Below are positions 25,535-34,044 of a stretch of 64,000 nt of DNA, in pieces; the first letter of the stretch is position 1, and each line of letters opens with the position of its first letter. Made by a program: the position numbers and the translations under genes. Below the pieces are notes generated by a model. That model worked only from the letters and a program-made list of their open reading frames with translations, did no database searches and was not told the DNA's origin. Source of the stretch: Ignavibacteriales bacterium (GTDB taxonomy: Bacteria; Bacteroidota; Ignavibacteria; Ignavibacteriales; Ignavibacteriaceae); assembly GCA_015709675.1 (NCBI GenBank), contig CP054182.1:661448-725447 (forward strand), in the 5' to 3' direction.

Positions 25535-25633
25535 GGAATTGTTCATTCAGAATGAACAATTTTACAGGAAATTGTGCATTTAGAATGAACGATTTTAGCG
25601 GAAATTGTGCATTCAGAATGAACGATTTTCTTA
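25535..25633 (+). repeat. Three 33-bp palindromic repeats upstream of the AAA/DUF4143 ATPase gene
   Basis: Three tandem units, each GGAAATTGTGCATTCAGAAT followed by GAACGATTTT with variations. The first contains a perfect inverted repeat (arms AATTGTTCATTC and GAATGAACAATT around one A); units two and three keep the symmetry with two or three mismatches. The last ends about 40 bp before the likely start codon at 25669. The 33-bp length preserves frame, so an upstream in-frame ATG would read it as three 11-residue repeats. I favour an operator array. Confidence 0.72.
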
Positions 25634-25668
25634 TATTGATCTATCAAAAACCAATTTGCTTTCAAAGT

Positions 25669-26946
25669 ATGAGCTTAACCGACCGTAATTCAATAGCCTC
25701 TGTCCTCCTTGAGCAGAGGACCTCTTTTTTAAGAAAATCCGGAGGTGTTACCAGAACTGTTCTGCAAAAAGTAGAACGCTATAAGCCATTGCCGCATACG
25801 GTTGTAATTACTGGTCTGCGGCGTACCGGCAAATCAACCTTACTCCGTCAGATCGCATCCGCTTATTATCATAATGAGGATTTCCACTACATAAATTTTG
25901 AAGATGAACGCCTGATAGGTTTTCCGGCAGAGCGATTCAATGAACTTTATGAGATTTTAACAGGCCAGTTTGGTCAGAGGAGAACCTTTCTGATTGATGA
26001 GATTCAGAACGTTCCGGGATTTGAACGTTTTGTCAGAAGATTTCTGGATGACGGATATAAATTCTATATAACCGGTTCAAGCGCAAATCTGCTCAGCCGT
26101 GAAATTGGCACAAAACTTACCGGACGCCACGCAGATGTAACTGTTTACCCGTTTTCCTTTCCGGAATATCTGAAATTTTCCGGTATCAGTGAAGGCATGG
26201 GCACTGTATATACAACAAAGGAAAGGGCCGTGCTGAAATCAGCCTTTGACAGTTATCTGACGGAAGGAGGCATGCCGGAATTTATGACATATAAAGAGTA
26301 TGATATTCTCACCCGGACTTATGAGGATGTTGTTATTAAGGATATCGCCCTCAGATACGGACTTTCGAATCCGATGGAGCTTCGGGAGCTCTTTCAGTAT
26401 TTGATTACCAATTTTGGAAGCCGTTTCAGTTATACAAGATTAAAAAACTCTCTGGGCTTCGGAAGCGTGAATACCGTTAAATCCTATATACACTCACTCA
26501 CCGAAACCTACTTTGCGGCGGTCATTAGCAAATTCGATTACAGCATCAGGAAGCAGATCAGCAACGAAAAGAAACTCTATGTTGCAGACAATGGATTTAT
26601 CCCCCGTATATCTCTTAAAGTAACCAGGGATTACGGACGGCTTCTTGAAAATCTTGTTCATAATGAACTGGCAAGAAGGGGCAGCGTATATTATTTTGCA
26701 GATGGAAAAAGTGAATGCGACTTTATTCTTCAGCAGGAGGGGAGTATAAACGGATGTTTTCAGGTAAGCTGGAATATTACTCCGGACAATCAGGAACGGG
26801 AATATAACGGACTAATCAATGCGCTTGAGTTTTTTGGACACTCAGAGGGAACAATACTTACTTCTGATCAGGAGTACGAATACAGTCAGAATGGAAAAAC
26901 GATACATGTTTATCCGGTTTGGAAATGGCTGCTGAGTGAACGATGA
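25669..26946 (+). CDS. AAA-family ATPase with DUF4143 C-terminal domain
   Basis: 425 residues from the ATG at 25669. A P-loop GLRRTGKST lies near residue 46 and Walker B LIDEIQNV near 103. The ITGSSANLLSREIGTKLTGR sensor segment and FPFSFPEYL-type linker follow, then the DUF4143 domain with ADNGFIPRISL, LLENLVHNELARRG and the nuclease-like pattern YYFADGKSECDFIL. The family is widespread in mobile or accessory DNA and has no proven role. An in-frame upstream ATG at 25522 would add 49 residues made mostly of the palindromic repeat, so I reject it. It converges on the mrr remnant. Confidence 0.85.
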   Translation: MSLTDRNSIASVLLEQRTSFLRKSGGVTRTVLQKVERYKPLPHTVVITGLRRTGKSTLLRQIASAYYHNEDFHYINFEDERLIGFPAERFNELYEILTGQFGQRRTFLIDEIQNVPGFERFVRRFLDDGYKFYITGSSANLLSREIGTKLTGRHADVTVYPFSFPEYLKFSGISEGMGTVYTTKERAVLKSAFDSYLTEGGMPEFMTYKEYDILTRTYEDVVIKDIALRYGLSNPMELRELFQYLITNFGSRFSYTRLKNSLGFGSVNTVKSYIHSLTETYFAAVISKFDYSIRKQISNEKKLYVADNGFIPRISLKVTRDYGRLLENLVHNELARRGSVYYFADGKSECDFILQQEGSINGCFQVSWNITPDNQEREYNGLINALEFFGHSEGTILTSDQEYEYSQNGKTIHVYPVWKWLLSER

Positions 26947-27007
26947 AGATTTAATCAGCTGATACGAAAGTCAGATGAATTACTTTTAGAAAGTTACCTT
27001 TCTATAA

Positions 27008-27592
27008 TTATTCCTCTTCGAAATAGTCATTATCAATTTTCTTTAGTTCAAAAGTTCTCTCTACTGAGCATCCGATATTGTAGTCAATCATTAGTTGTGA
27101 AAGCTTCTCCCCGTCAATAAGAACGATCTTGGTCTCATTTTTAGGGTTATAATCAACAGCATCTTTTGAGAATTGAGAGGTTGTAATGAATATGCCCTTC
27201 TTCGCGCCCTGACCCGCAAGAGCTCCAACGAACTTTTGAATTTCTGGTCTTCCGACTACTGTGCCCGGCTTCCAGCGTTTTGCCTGAATATATATAATGT
27301 CGAGTCCGAGTTTATCTTCTTTTATGATGCCGTCAATGCCTTCGTCACCGCTCTTGCCTACTGCTTTCCCCGCATCGGTAATCGAACCGCCATAGCCCAT
27401 GGCCACAAGTAAATCAATAACCAGTCTTTCAAAAAACTGAGGGGAAAGACTTAAAACTTTTTCGAGAAGTTCTTCCGCAAGGGCTGATCTTAGTGAGCCA
27501 TAAGCAGATTCAAGGTCTTCTTCCGGAGTACTTTGGTTATTCTCAGTTGGTTCTCCGGCAGGGGGTTTAACGATATGGCTGCTCTTTTGAAA
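27008..27592 (-). pseudogene. mrr: Mrr-type restriction endonuclease, catalytic C-terminal part (after an in-frame stop)
   Basis: This carries the Mrr_cat nuclease core: GDEGIDGIIKEDKLG...IYIQAKRW, the D-x(n)-Q-x-K variant of the PD-(D/E)XK site, then VGALAGQGAKKGIFITTSQFSKDA. Reading the same frame upstream to the TAA at 27593-27595 gives a continuous linker (FQKSSHIVKPPAGEPTENN..., then LEKVLSLSPQFFERLVIDLLVAMGYGG), so only the stop separates it from the N-terminal part. The first internal start in this part is GTG/ATG near 27406-27412. Family members cut modified (methylated) DNA. Confidence 0.8.
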
Positions 27593-27937
27593 TTATCGAA
27601 ACGATGGATAATTTTTCAAGAATGCGATATCAATTTTTTCAGGATTCGACTTTAGAGCAGTCATGCCTTCTTCAGTAATAACAAAAAATGCCCGTTTAGG
27701 GGAAGAAATCAAACCTGCTTTTTTTAGATAGGTAGTCGCCCAACCCACTCGATTTTTAAAGACTTCCTGAGTCCCGCTCGGAAGCATTTCACTTTTTTCT
27801 TCTTCAGTAAGTTTGAAATCATTAGCAAGTGTTTCAATTATCTGCTTAAGGCTGTGCTCTTTTTTATTAGAGAGCAACATCAAAATGGGTAACATAAATG
27901 ACTGAAAACCGGGAATCATATTCTCACCATTTGACAA
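27593..27937 (-). pseudogene. mrr: Mrr-type restriction endonuclease, N-terminal winged-helix part
   Basis: 114 residues forming the Mrr_N DNA-recognition domain (IPGFQSFMLPILMLLSNKKEHSLKQIIETLANDFKLTEEEKSEMLPSG, KNRVGWATTYLKKAGLISSPKRAFFVITEEG). The frame ends SFR-TAA, where intact relatives continue with a Glu-Phe-x-x-R segment, so a GAA to TAA nonsense change is the simplest explanation. The intact gene would be 27008-27937, 309 residues. Type IV restriction of modified DNA is presumably lost unless the stop is suppressed. Confidence 0.78.
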
Positions 27938-28265
27938 AATTTATACTGTTTAGTGTAAATATAAAATTTTCTGTTAAGCAATCATACTGTTACCGGGTTG
28001 CTGAGAGAAGTTAATCCCAGATTCTTGGGACCGGTTTATTATACCCTTTGTGCTGAGTTCACCCTTTAAGCCTTAACTGGTCTTCGCCGGGGGACAATAA
28101 GGACACTTCGGACGATGGCGTTAATTTGACAAACCAATATTAGCTTAAATTACTGCTCGCATCTTAACGCCAGATTCGCTGGAGACTCAGGGGTTAACCC
28201 GATAATATTACTCTGCGTTTAGAGTTATTTACAAAAAACAATTATCCACTCTCCATTTTCCATTA
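27938..28265. other. Gene-free spacer
   Basis: No gene seen. There is a distant inverted repeat TGGCGTTAA (28116-28124) and TTAACGCCA (28164-28172), and simple-repeat words next to the following stop codon. Nothing is assigned. Confidence 0.4.
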
Positions 28266-28919
28266 TCAATTTAAATTGTTTTTCCCGAACTTTGCCTGGT
28301 GTGCCTTTAACTGCCCGTCCAGTTTTTCATATGCTGTTCTTGCCTCTGGAAGCAGGGTAAAGCAGTCGCCGCGGACTCCGCCATACATTTCACTCTGGCT
28401 GAACATAAGGTTTGCTGCCTTGCGGAGATTTGAGTTGTTAATTCGCTGCAGTGTTTCATCGGTATTTTGCATCGCAACAGCATTTCGGCTTGCGCCGTCT
28501 GTAAAATAAAAGTAGATAGTGCCCGATTTATCAGAATTCTCACGCAGCGCTATATCAACAAATTTTGCGTACTCGTATGAAAAAAACTTCTTTCTTAGCT
28601 GCTTATAGGTTATAATAACACGGCGGTTTGTGATGGCATATATAGCCGAAGCCCGGGTCCGGTTATCAAAGTAAAATTTACCAAAGATGAGGTAAAGTCC
28701 CACCAGAAGGAAAGGAAGTCCGAACATGGCAAACCAGATTGCCGCTTCCGATGCTGCATATATCCATCCGACAACTCCAGAGGTCCATATCAGCCCGAAA
28801 ATGACAGCCCAGAGATCAAATGCGGAAAACATCATCCCCTGCTTTGGCTGTCCGGTCCAGATGATCTTTTCACCGGCTTCAAGGTATTGTTCTATTTCTC
28901 TGTCTAAGTTAAAATACAT
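28266..28919 (-). CDS. PH-like domain membrane protein
   Basis: 217 residues. The N-terminal EYLEAGEKIIWTGQPKQG is typical of bacterial PH (bPH2-like) membrane proteins. Two transmembrane helices follow (about 33-55 and 60-83), then the beta-rich domain beginning SAIYAITNRRVIITYKQLRKKFFSYEYAKFVDI. The role is unknown. It is isolated on the minus strand, with simple repeats at both ends. Confidence 0.68.
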   Translation of the reverse strand: MYFNLDREIEQYLEAGEKIIWTGQPKQGMMFSAFDLWAVIFGLIWTSGVVGWIYAASEAAIWFAMFGLPFLLVGLYLIFGKFYFDNRTRASAIYAITNRRVIITYKQLRKKFFSYEYAKFVDIALRENSDKSGTIYFYFTDGASRNAVAMQNTDETLQRINNSNLRKAANLMFSQSEMYGGVRGDCFTLLPEARTAYEKLDGQLKAHQAKFGKNNLN

Positions 28920-29076
28920 GTTTCTGAATTATGAGTTATTAATTATGAAGTATGAATTTAATTGCTAAGTATCACGTTCTACGCAATGGGCCGGGGATTT
29001 TAACGGATGCTAAAGCAGCAAGGATTAAGACGGATCGGAATATCAATGTACAATGAACAATGTAAAATGTACAGTC

Positions 29077-29367
29077 TCAAGTATCAACTCTCAATTCCTT
29101 TAGTATCTCTTCTGCTTCCTCGTCAAGTCCTCCGGCAAAGGGCTTCACTCCGGCTCTGCGGTACCAGTATTCCGCATTCCACTGATCCCCCTCTTTCCGG
29201 TGAAGATACGCGTGAACTCTCGCTGCCGTCTTTCCTTCTATTTCCTGGGTGATGGTATGCGCGCGATCCCAGTTTCCGTTCAGGTCGTACCACATCGCTC
29301 TCAGCAGAGGGTTTGAGATTCCGGATACATCCTTCTCACTCAAAGAAAGCAGTTTCTCTATATTCAT
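29077..29367 (-). CDS. Conserved small protein of unknown function
   Basis: 96 residues. The segment LRAMWYDLNGNWDRAHTITQEIEGKTAARVHAYLHRKEGDQWNAEYWYRRAGV is a pattern I recognise as a conserved hypothetical found across many bacteria, where histidine, tryptophan and tyrosine are invariant. It has no membrane segment or signal. No function can be assigned. Confidence 0.75.
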   Translation of the reverse strand: MNIEKLLSLSEKDVSGISNPLLRAMWYDLNGNWDRAHTITQEIEGKTAARVHAYLHRKEGDQWNAEYWYRRAGVKPFAGGLDEEAEEILKELRVDT

Positions 29368-29573
29368 TATAATTTCTGCATAAGAAAAAGTTCCGGTGCG
29401 TAAGTTACGGGTTCTTTTTTGATGGGCAAGTTCCTATCCGGTTTTACTTCTTCAAAAGTCAGGAAAACGGAAACGGTAAAAAGAGTATAGAGACCGGTAC
29501 CCTTTCATAAGATATCAGGGTAATACTTCAGACTACTTTTATCTATTTTAGTAATTAAAAACCGCGATTTTAT

Positions 29574-31037
29574 ATGATTCCTGAAGCATTTTCCGCATTT
29601 CTTGGTCCGCAGGCAGAGAACGCCGCATCGTTTACCGATCTGGTAAACCGTGTCCTAAAACATCACATAGAAAAAAGGCAGAAGACCTTTAATGAAGACT
29701 CCTCTATGTATCCCTCAAGCCTCAACAGCAATACCCTCGAAAGGGAACTTGAGGCTTTTTTGCTGCGGGTTGAGGGGAATCCACCCTATTTTCACCCCCG
29801 GTACAGTGCTCAGATGCTTAAAGACCCTGCGCTTACCGTTCCGCTCGGGTATCTGGCTTTTATACTGAGCAATCCGAACAATCATGCTTATGAGGGGGGT
29901 CCGGTCACCACAGAGATGGAAATGGAAGTCACTGATCTGCTCCTGAAAATGTGCGGATTCAAAACCGGGTGGGGACATCTTGCCTCCGGCGGTTCTCTCG
30001 CGAATCTTGAGGCGCTCTGGGCTGTACGCGATACATACCCGGATGGCGGCTCGGTGCTCTTCAGCGAGGTTTCGCACTACTCCTGGAAGCGCATCTGCCA
30101 GATTCTCGGGATAAAGAACTTTGCTGAGATTCCGGTGGATACCGCCTTCAGGATGAATCTGAACGCTCTTGAAGACCGGCTGAAAGAAGAGAAAGTGCTC
30201 TGTGTGGTTGCCAATATCGGTTCAACAGGAACGGGAAGCATTGATGATATCGGCGCTATCCTTAAACTCCGCGACCGCTACGGATTCCACCTTCACATAG
30301 ATGCTGCTTACGGAGGATTCTTCCGGTCGGTGATTCTGGATGATATATATAATCCGCACCCGTTTGAGGAAACAGCAGGCATTTCAGAATATGTGTATAA
30401 TGCTCTGAGGGATATGCAGGAAGCAGACTCCATTACTATTGACCCTCATAAACAGGGTTCAGTCTCCTATGGCGCCGGTGCGGTGGTATATAAGGATGAA
30501 AAACTGCGCGAGGCAATACTTAATACTGCGCCTTATACGTATCATATAACCGATAAGCCGAATATAGGAATGTTCGCGCTTGAGGGCTCGCGTCCCGGTG
30601 CGATGGCGGCTGCCTGCTATCTGACCTACAAAGTGCTGCCCCCACACTCCGGCGGACTCGGTTCCCTGCTGCAATCCACGCTGGACTCCGCCCAATATTT
30701 CTGGCGGAAGATTGAAAAGAGCAGCAAATACCAGAACCTGACCAACCCCGATCTTGATATATGCTGCTTCTGGAAAACCGCAGGCAGTGGAACCGCGGCA
30801 GAGGTAAGCAGTGCCTCACTCCGGGTCTATCATGAAAACTCCCTTGAGGCTCAGGAGCCGGAGTTCATCCTGTCAAAGTTTATCGTACCCCCCTCGGTTA
30901 CGAGGAAAATCTTTACCGGGGCTGAAGAGGGGACTTCTCTGGTAACTCTGCGCTCCGTTTTTATGAAGCACTGGTATTCGCTTCATGATTTTCACTATAT
31001 TAATGCCCTGCTAAAAAAATTAGAATCATATGATTGA
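29574..31037 (+). CDS. PLP-dependent group II decarboxylase (aspartate/glutamate/tyrosine decarboxylase type)
   Basis: 487 residues. The pyridoxal-phosphate lysine lies in DPHKQG, with the preceding HIDAAYGGF and HLASGGSLANLEALWAVRD segments that bind the cofactor. This is the group II decarboxylase fold (PF00282). The substrate cannot be fixed from sequence; aromatic amino acids, glutamate, aspartate or diaminobutyrate are all options. Its last eight bases overlap the start of an ABC ATPase gene, so the two are translated together. Confidence 0.88.
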   Translation: MIPEAFSAFLGPQAENAASFTDLVNRVLKHHIEKRQKTFNEDSSMYPSSLNSNTLERELEAFLLRVEGNPPYFHPRYSAQMLKDPALTVPLGYLAFILSNPNNHAYEGGPVTTEMEMEVTDLLLKMCGFKTGWGHLASGGSLANLEALWAVRDTYPDGGSVLFSEVSHYSWKRICQILGIKNFAEIPVDTAFRMNLNALEDRLKEEKVLCVVANIGSTGTGSIDDIGAILKLRDRYGFHLHIDAAYGGFFRSVILDDIYNPHPFEETAGISEYVYNALRDMQEADSITIDPHKQGSVSYGAGAVVYKDEKLREAILNTAPYTYHITDKPNIGMFALEGSRPGAMAAACYLTYKVLPPHSGGLGSLLQSTLDSAQYFWRKIEKSSKYQNLTNPDLDICCFWKTAGSGTAAEVSSASLRVYHENSLEAQEPEFILSKFIVPPSVTRKIFTGAEEGTSLVTLRSVFMKHWYSLHDFHYINALLKKLESYD

Positions 31038-31764
31038 AATTAAAGGACTCAAAAAAGCGTTCGGCTCAAAACAGGTGCTCACCGGTGTTGATCTGACCAT
31101 ACCGGATAACGAAACGCTCGTGATAGTTGGCCGGAGCGGCTGCGGTAAAAGTGTAATGCTCAAGCATATTGTCGGACTCCTTACTCCGGATGAGGGGGAT
31201 GTGTTTGTGCAGGGTAAACTTATCCGTGAGCTAAAGGAAAAAGAGCTGTATGGGATACGCAAGATGTTTGGCTTTCTTTTTCAGGGAGCGGCTCTGTTTG
31301 ACTCGATGACGGTGGAAGAAAATGTGATGCTGCCGATTGTGGAATCCGGCGAGAAGTTCAGCAAAACCGAGATGGATAAAGCGGTTGCTGAAAAGCTGGA
31401 GATGGTCGGGCTTCCGGGAATTCAGAAGAATAAACCGAGCGAACTTTCCGGCGGTATGAGAAAACGTGTAGGCCTCGCCCGCGCCCTTATTACCAATCCA
31501 CAGTATATACTCTATGATGAACCGACAACAGGGCTTGACCCGATCATGTCTGACAATATTGACGACCTGATTAAAGAGCTTGCCGGCCGCCTTAAAGTAA
31601 CCTCCGTTGTTGTTACGCACGATATGTTCAGCGTGAAAAATGTTGCCGACCGTGTTGCCATGATGCACGAGGGGAAAGTCTATTTCACCGGCACGCCGGA
31701 TGAACTGCTGAACTCCAAAGATCAGACGATTTATGACTTCATCAAAAGAACGGAGACGATATAG
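31030..31764 (+). CDS. MlaF-like ABC transporter ATP-binding protein
   Basis: 244 residues with a complete ABC nucleotide-binding domain: Walker A GRSGCGKSV, Q-loop LFQGAALFDSMTVEENV, signature LSGGMRKRVGLARAL, Walker B ILYDEPTTGLDP and H-switch VVTHD. The AALFDSMTV and LSGGMRKR forms are those of the MlaF/Ttg2A group that powers phospholipid transport across the envelope. No MlaE permease or MCE-domain gene is adjacent, so it must work with a permease encoded elsewhere. It overlaps the decarboxylase gene by 8 bp. Confidence 0.88.
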   Translation: MIEIKGLKKAFGSKQVLTGVDLTIPDNETLVIVGRSGCGKSVMLKHIVGLLTPDEGDVFVQGKLIRELKEKELYGIRKMFGFLFQGAALFDSMTVEENVMLPIVESGEKFSKTEMDKAVAEKLEMVGLPGIQKNKPSELSGGMRKRVGLARALITNPQYILYDEPTTGLDPIMSDNIDDLIKELAGRLKVTSVVVTHDMFSVKNVADRVAMMHEGKVYFTGTPDELLNSKDQTIYDFIKRTETI

Positions 31765-31904
31765 GGGAATTAGTAGTTAGGAATTAGTAATTTGTAATGG
31801 GGAAAATGTACAATGTACAATTAACAATGCACCCGAGTGGTTTGTAATATATACTGCTGTAACACATCTGTTGACTCTATCACAATATATAAGGATTCAA
31901 TAGC

Positions 31905-32366
31905 ATGAAAAATCTTGTTCCCTGTCTCTGGTTTGAGAACAATGCCGAAGAGGCGGTTAATTTTTATACGTCGGTATTTAAAGACGGACGGATTTTGCAG
32001 ACCACCCGGTACGATAAAACAGGCCCGCTTGAAGAAGGTACCGTGCTTACCATATCATTTATCATAAACGGAACTGAGTTCCTCGCTCTTAACGGCGGTC
32101 CCCATTTCACGTTTAATCCCGCTGTATCATTTATCGTAAACTGCAAAGACCAGAATGAAATTGATTACTACTGGGATAAACTCTCTTCCTCTTCCGCTGA
32201 TGAACAGTGCGGCTGGCTGAAGGATAAATTCGGACTCTCCTGGCAGATAGTGCCGCATAATATAAGCGAACTGCTGCATAACCCCGATCCGGCAAAATCA
32301 GCCCGGGCAATGAAGGCGCTTCTTGCCATGAAGAAAATTGAGATTGATAAGCTGGTTACGGCGTGA
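31905..32366 (+). CDS. VOC family protein (PhnB / 3-demethylubiquinone methyltransferase-like domain)
   Basis: 153 residues with the vicinal-oxygen-chelate betaalphabetabetabeta pattern: VPCLWFENNAEEAVNFYTSVF, VLTISFIINGTEFLALNGGP, FIVNCKDQNEIDYYWDKL and CGWLKDKFGLSWQIVP. Proteins annotated this way are often small metalloenzymes or binding proteins, and the old name does not imply a methyltransferase. It is a single gene, convergent with hipT. Confidence 0.87.
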   Translation: MKNLVPCLWFENNAEEAVNFYTSVFKDGRILQTTRYDKTGPLEEGTVLTISFIINGTEFLALNGGPHFTFNPAVSFIVNCKDQNEIDYYWDKLSSSSADEQCGWLKDKFGLSWQIVPHNISELLHNPDPAKSARAMKALLAMKKIEIDKLVTA

Positions 32367-32422
32367 TGATTGTACTGCTCTGCCCGTGAAAACTCTCCCG
32401 TGCTGCCGTCCGGATAACAGCG

Positions 32423-33403
32423 TTACATGAACCGGCGTACTTTTTCGTTATAGAGTGAGATATACTGTTTCTTCAATTCAGCGGGAAGGAAAGATTTTTC
32501 CGTAAGATCTTTCAGATCTTCTGATTTGTGTATATAATCGTTAATAATCGTCTGAACACTATCTTCATGCAGACCGAGCCGCCTTCCCAGTTCTTCAAAA
32601 TCCTCCCGAAGATATTTTGAGCCCGCTTTGTATCCTTCGCTTTCATAACCGTCAGCGAACAGATCAAGCGCGGTATCGGATTCATTAGGCAGATGAAGCC
32701 GGGTGCAGAGAAGGTCGTAAGCCGGCGAAAGCAGATAATCACCGAACTCATCGTTGCGCAAAAGAGAGAAGTTTTTCAAATGAGCATCGCCGTTGCTAAT
32801 CAGATAGTTGAAGAGAACCAGCCGGAAAAACTTTTCCAGCTCGAGCTCCGGAGCCGAGACATATTTCCTGATCAGGTTGCCGATCTCCTCATAACTGCTG
32901 TTGTATTTGAAATCCGGACCGCCTGTTTCGCTGCTCTTCCCGGCAATCTGCGCAAAGTCTTCGACGGGGAGAGGAGTCCCTGTACTGGTCCGGTCAAAGC
33001 GCTTTGTTATATATGCGGGGGAGTTGTCCGAGAGGAGCATGAAAGCATTCGGGGCTGTCTTGAGATCGAACACCTGAGAAGCCGCCTGCATGGTAAGATG
33101 TTCGTTTGCGGCTAATAATTCAGGAAAGAGAAAACTTCCCGAACCTGCGGGTTTGAGTATATATCCTCCTCCGGAGGCGGCAAGCTCAAACCGGTTCTTC
33201 TGCAGGCGCAGCAGATGTTTGATCTGCACGCCGGAAACGGAAATGCGGCTTCCGGACTGCAGTTTTGCTTCCATAAATCCGTTTCTGCTGAAAGGAAGAA
33301 TGTGGCTTACCATCCTCCCGTTAAAAAGAAGTCTTCTGCATGATCGGCAGAAAGAATCAACGCACTCCTTCAGACAACTGTGGCAGCGGTTCTCTCCGGT
33401 CAT
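32423..33403 (-). CDS. hipT: HipT-type serine/threonine kinase toxin (HipA C-terminal domain)
   Basis: 326 residues. The N-terminus carries a zinc-ribbon-like CHSC...CRSC motif (residues 7-22). A Gly-rich-loop SVSGVQ motif follows, matching the S-x-S sites of HipT rather than the single Ser of HipA. The kinase catalytic segment is NGDAHLKNFSLL and the metal-binding DLL follows. The HipA N-subdomain-1 is absent and is encoded separately as hipS, the hallmark of tripartite HipBST. In the E. coli system HipT phosphorylates tryptophanyl-tRNA synthetase; the target here is unproven. The start overlaps hipS by four bases (ATGA). Confidence 0.88.
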   Translation of the reverse strand: MTGENRCHSCLKECVDSFCRSCRRLLFNGRMVSHILPFSRNGFMEAKLQSGSRISVSGVQIKHLLRLQKNRFELAASGGGYILKPAGSGSFLFPELLAANEHLTMQAASQVFDLKTAPNAFMLLSDNSPAYITKRFDRTSTGTPLPVEDFAQIAGKSSETGGPDFKYNSSYEEIGNLIRKYVSAPELELEKFFRLVLFNYLISNGDAHLKNFSLLRNDEFGDYLLSPAYDLLCTRLHLPNESDTALDLFADGYESEGYKAGSKYLREDFEELGRRLGLHEDSVQTIINDYIHKSEDLKDLTEKSFLPAELKKQYISLYNEKVRRFM

Positions 33404-33729
33404 GATATACTTCTCACGGTGACTGCTCCGATAGATTCTTTATACGCTGAGGAAAGAAGAATCGCCAGATAATCTTCCGGATCAATCTTCTGTGTCCGGC
33501 AGAGAATTGCTTTGTTTTCCCCTTCCGGAAGCATGCCAAAAAAGAAAGGAAATAGCTGCGGAGAAGAGAACTCTTCTTTCTGCCGGGGGAGCGAAAGACT
33601 CACCGGCGGAAGATCTCTGCCAGCAAGATAGCTTTCATAATATCTGAAAATATATCCCTCTGCGGTTTTTATCAGCTCACCGGCCGGTATATCTCTTACC
33701 AGCACCTCCGCTTTATATATATTGCTCAT
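33400..33729 (-). CDS. hipS: HipS-like antitoxin (free-standing HipA N-terminal subdomain 1)
   Basis: 109 residues matching only the Couple_hipA / N-subdomain 1 of HipA: AEVLVRDIPAGELIKTAEGYIFRYYESYLAGRDLPPVSLSLP, then FPFFFGMLPEGENKAIL. In characterised HipBST systems this small protein, not HipB, neutralises the kinase. It overlaps hipB by four bases upstream and hipT by four downstream, consistent with strict co-translation and a fixed ratio. Confidence 0.87.
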   Translation of the reverse strand: MSNIYKAEVLVRDIPAGELIKTAEGYIFRYYESYLAGRDLPPVSLSLPRQKEEFSSPQLFPFFFGMLPEGENKAILCRTQKIDPEDYLAILLSSAYKESIGAVTVRSIS

Positions 33730-33929
33730 CTGATGACCGCATGCAGTTTCATGCCGAGCAGATTAAGGATTCTGGTCAGCAGCAGAAAGGAGGGGTTCCC
33801 TTCTGCCGACTCAACGGACTTTAGACTTCTGAGAGAGACCCCGGCCCTGAGAGCAAGTGCCTGCTGCGTTAAGCCGAGGAACTTCCTCCGCCTGACAATG
33901 AGATCGGAAATTTGTTTGTAATCTTCCAT
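33726..33929 (-). CDS. hipB: HipB-like XRE transcriptional regulator
   Basis: 67 residues, essentially one HTH domain (IVRRRKFLGLTQQALALRAGVSLRSLKSVESAEGNPSFLLLTRILNLLGMKL). It is the first gene of the hipBST operon and presumably binds the two flanking AAGTGC/GCACTT operators to repress it. Confidence 0.9.
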   Translation of the reverse strand: MEDYKQISDLIVRRRKFLGLTQQALALRAGVSLRSLKSVESAEGNPSFLLLTRILNLLGMKLHAVIR

Positions 33930-33931
33930 AA

Positions 33932-34012
33932 AAGTGCAGTAAAATGCATTAATGGCTGCTAAATTAAAGAAAAATCAGTTAAAGGTCAATAGAAGTGCGG
34001 TATAATGCACTT
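33932..34012 (-). promoter_or_regulatory. hipBST promoter with two operators
   Basis: On the minus strand, TTGACC (33984-33989), a 17-bp spacer and TAATTT (33961-33966) form a promoter. One operator-like repeat lies on each side: 33932-33951 (AAGTGC...GCATTA) and 33993-34012 (AAGTGC...GCACTT, perfect 6-bp arms). They share AAGTGC(A/G)GTA(A/T)AATGCA in the same orientation and are 61 bp apart, about six helical turns, suitable for cooperative HipB binding or looping. Confidence 0.7.
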
Positions 34013-34044
34013 TTATGTGTCGCGGCTGCTTCGCCTCGCACTGG

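Noticed and set aside
25535-25633. CRISPR array
   Set aside because: Units are contiguous with no spacers and there are only three copies.
25522-25668. N-terminal extension of the AAA/DUF4143 protein made of three 11-residue repeats
   Set aside because: It is encoded by a palindromic DNA array and is unlike any known N-terminus of the family. The internal ATG at 25669 gives the normal protein start.
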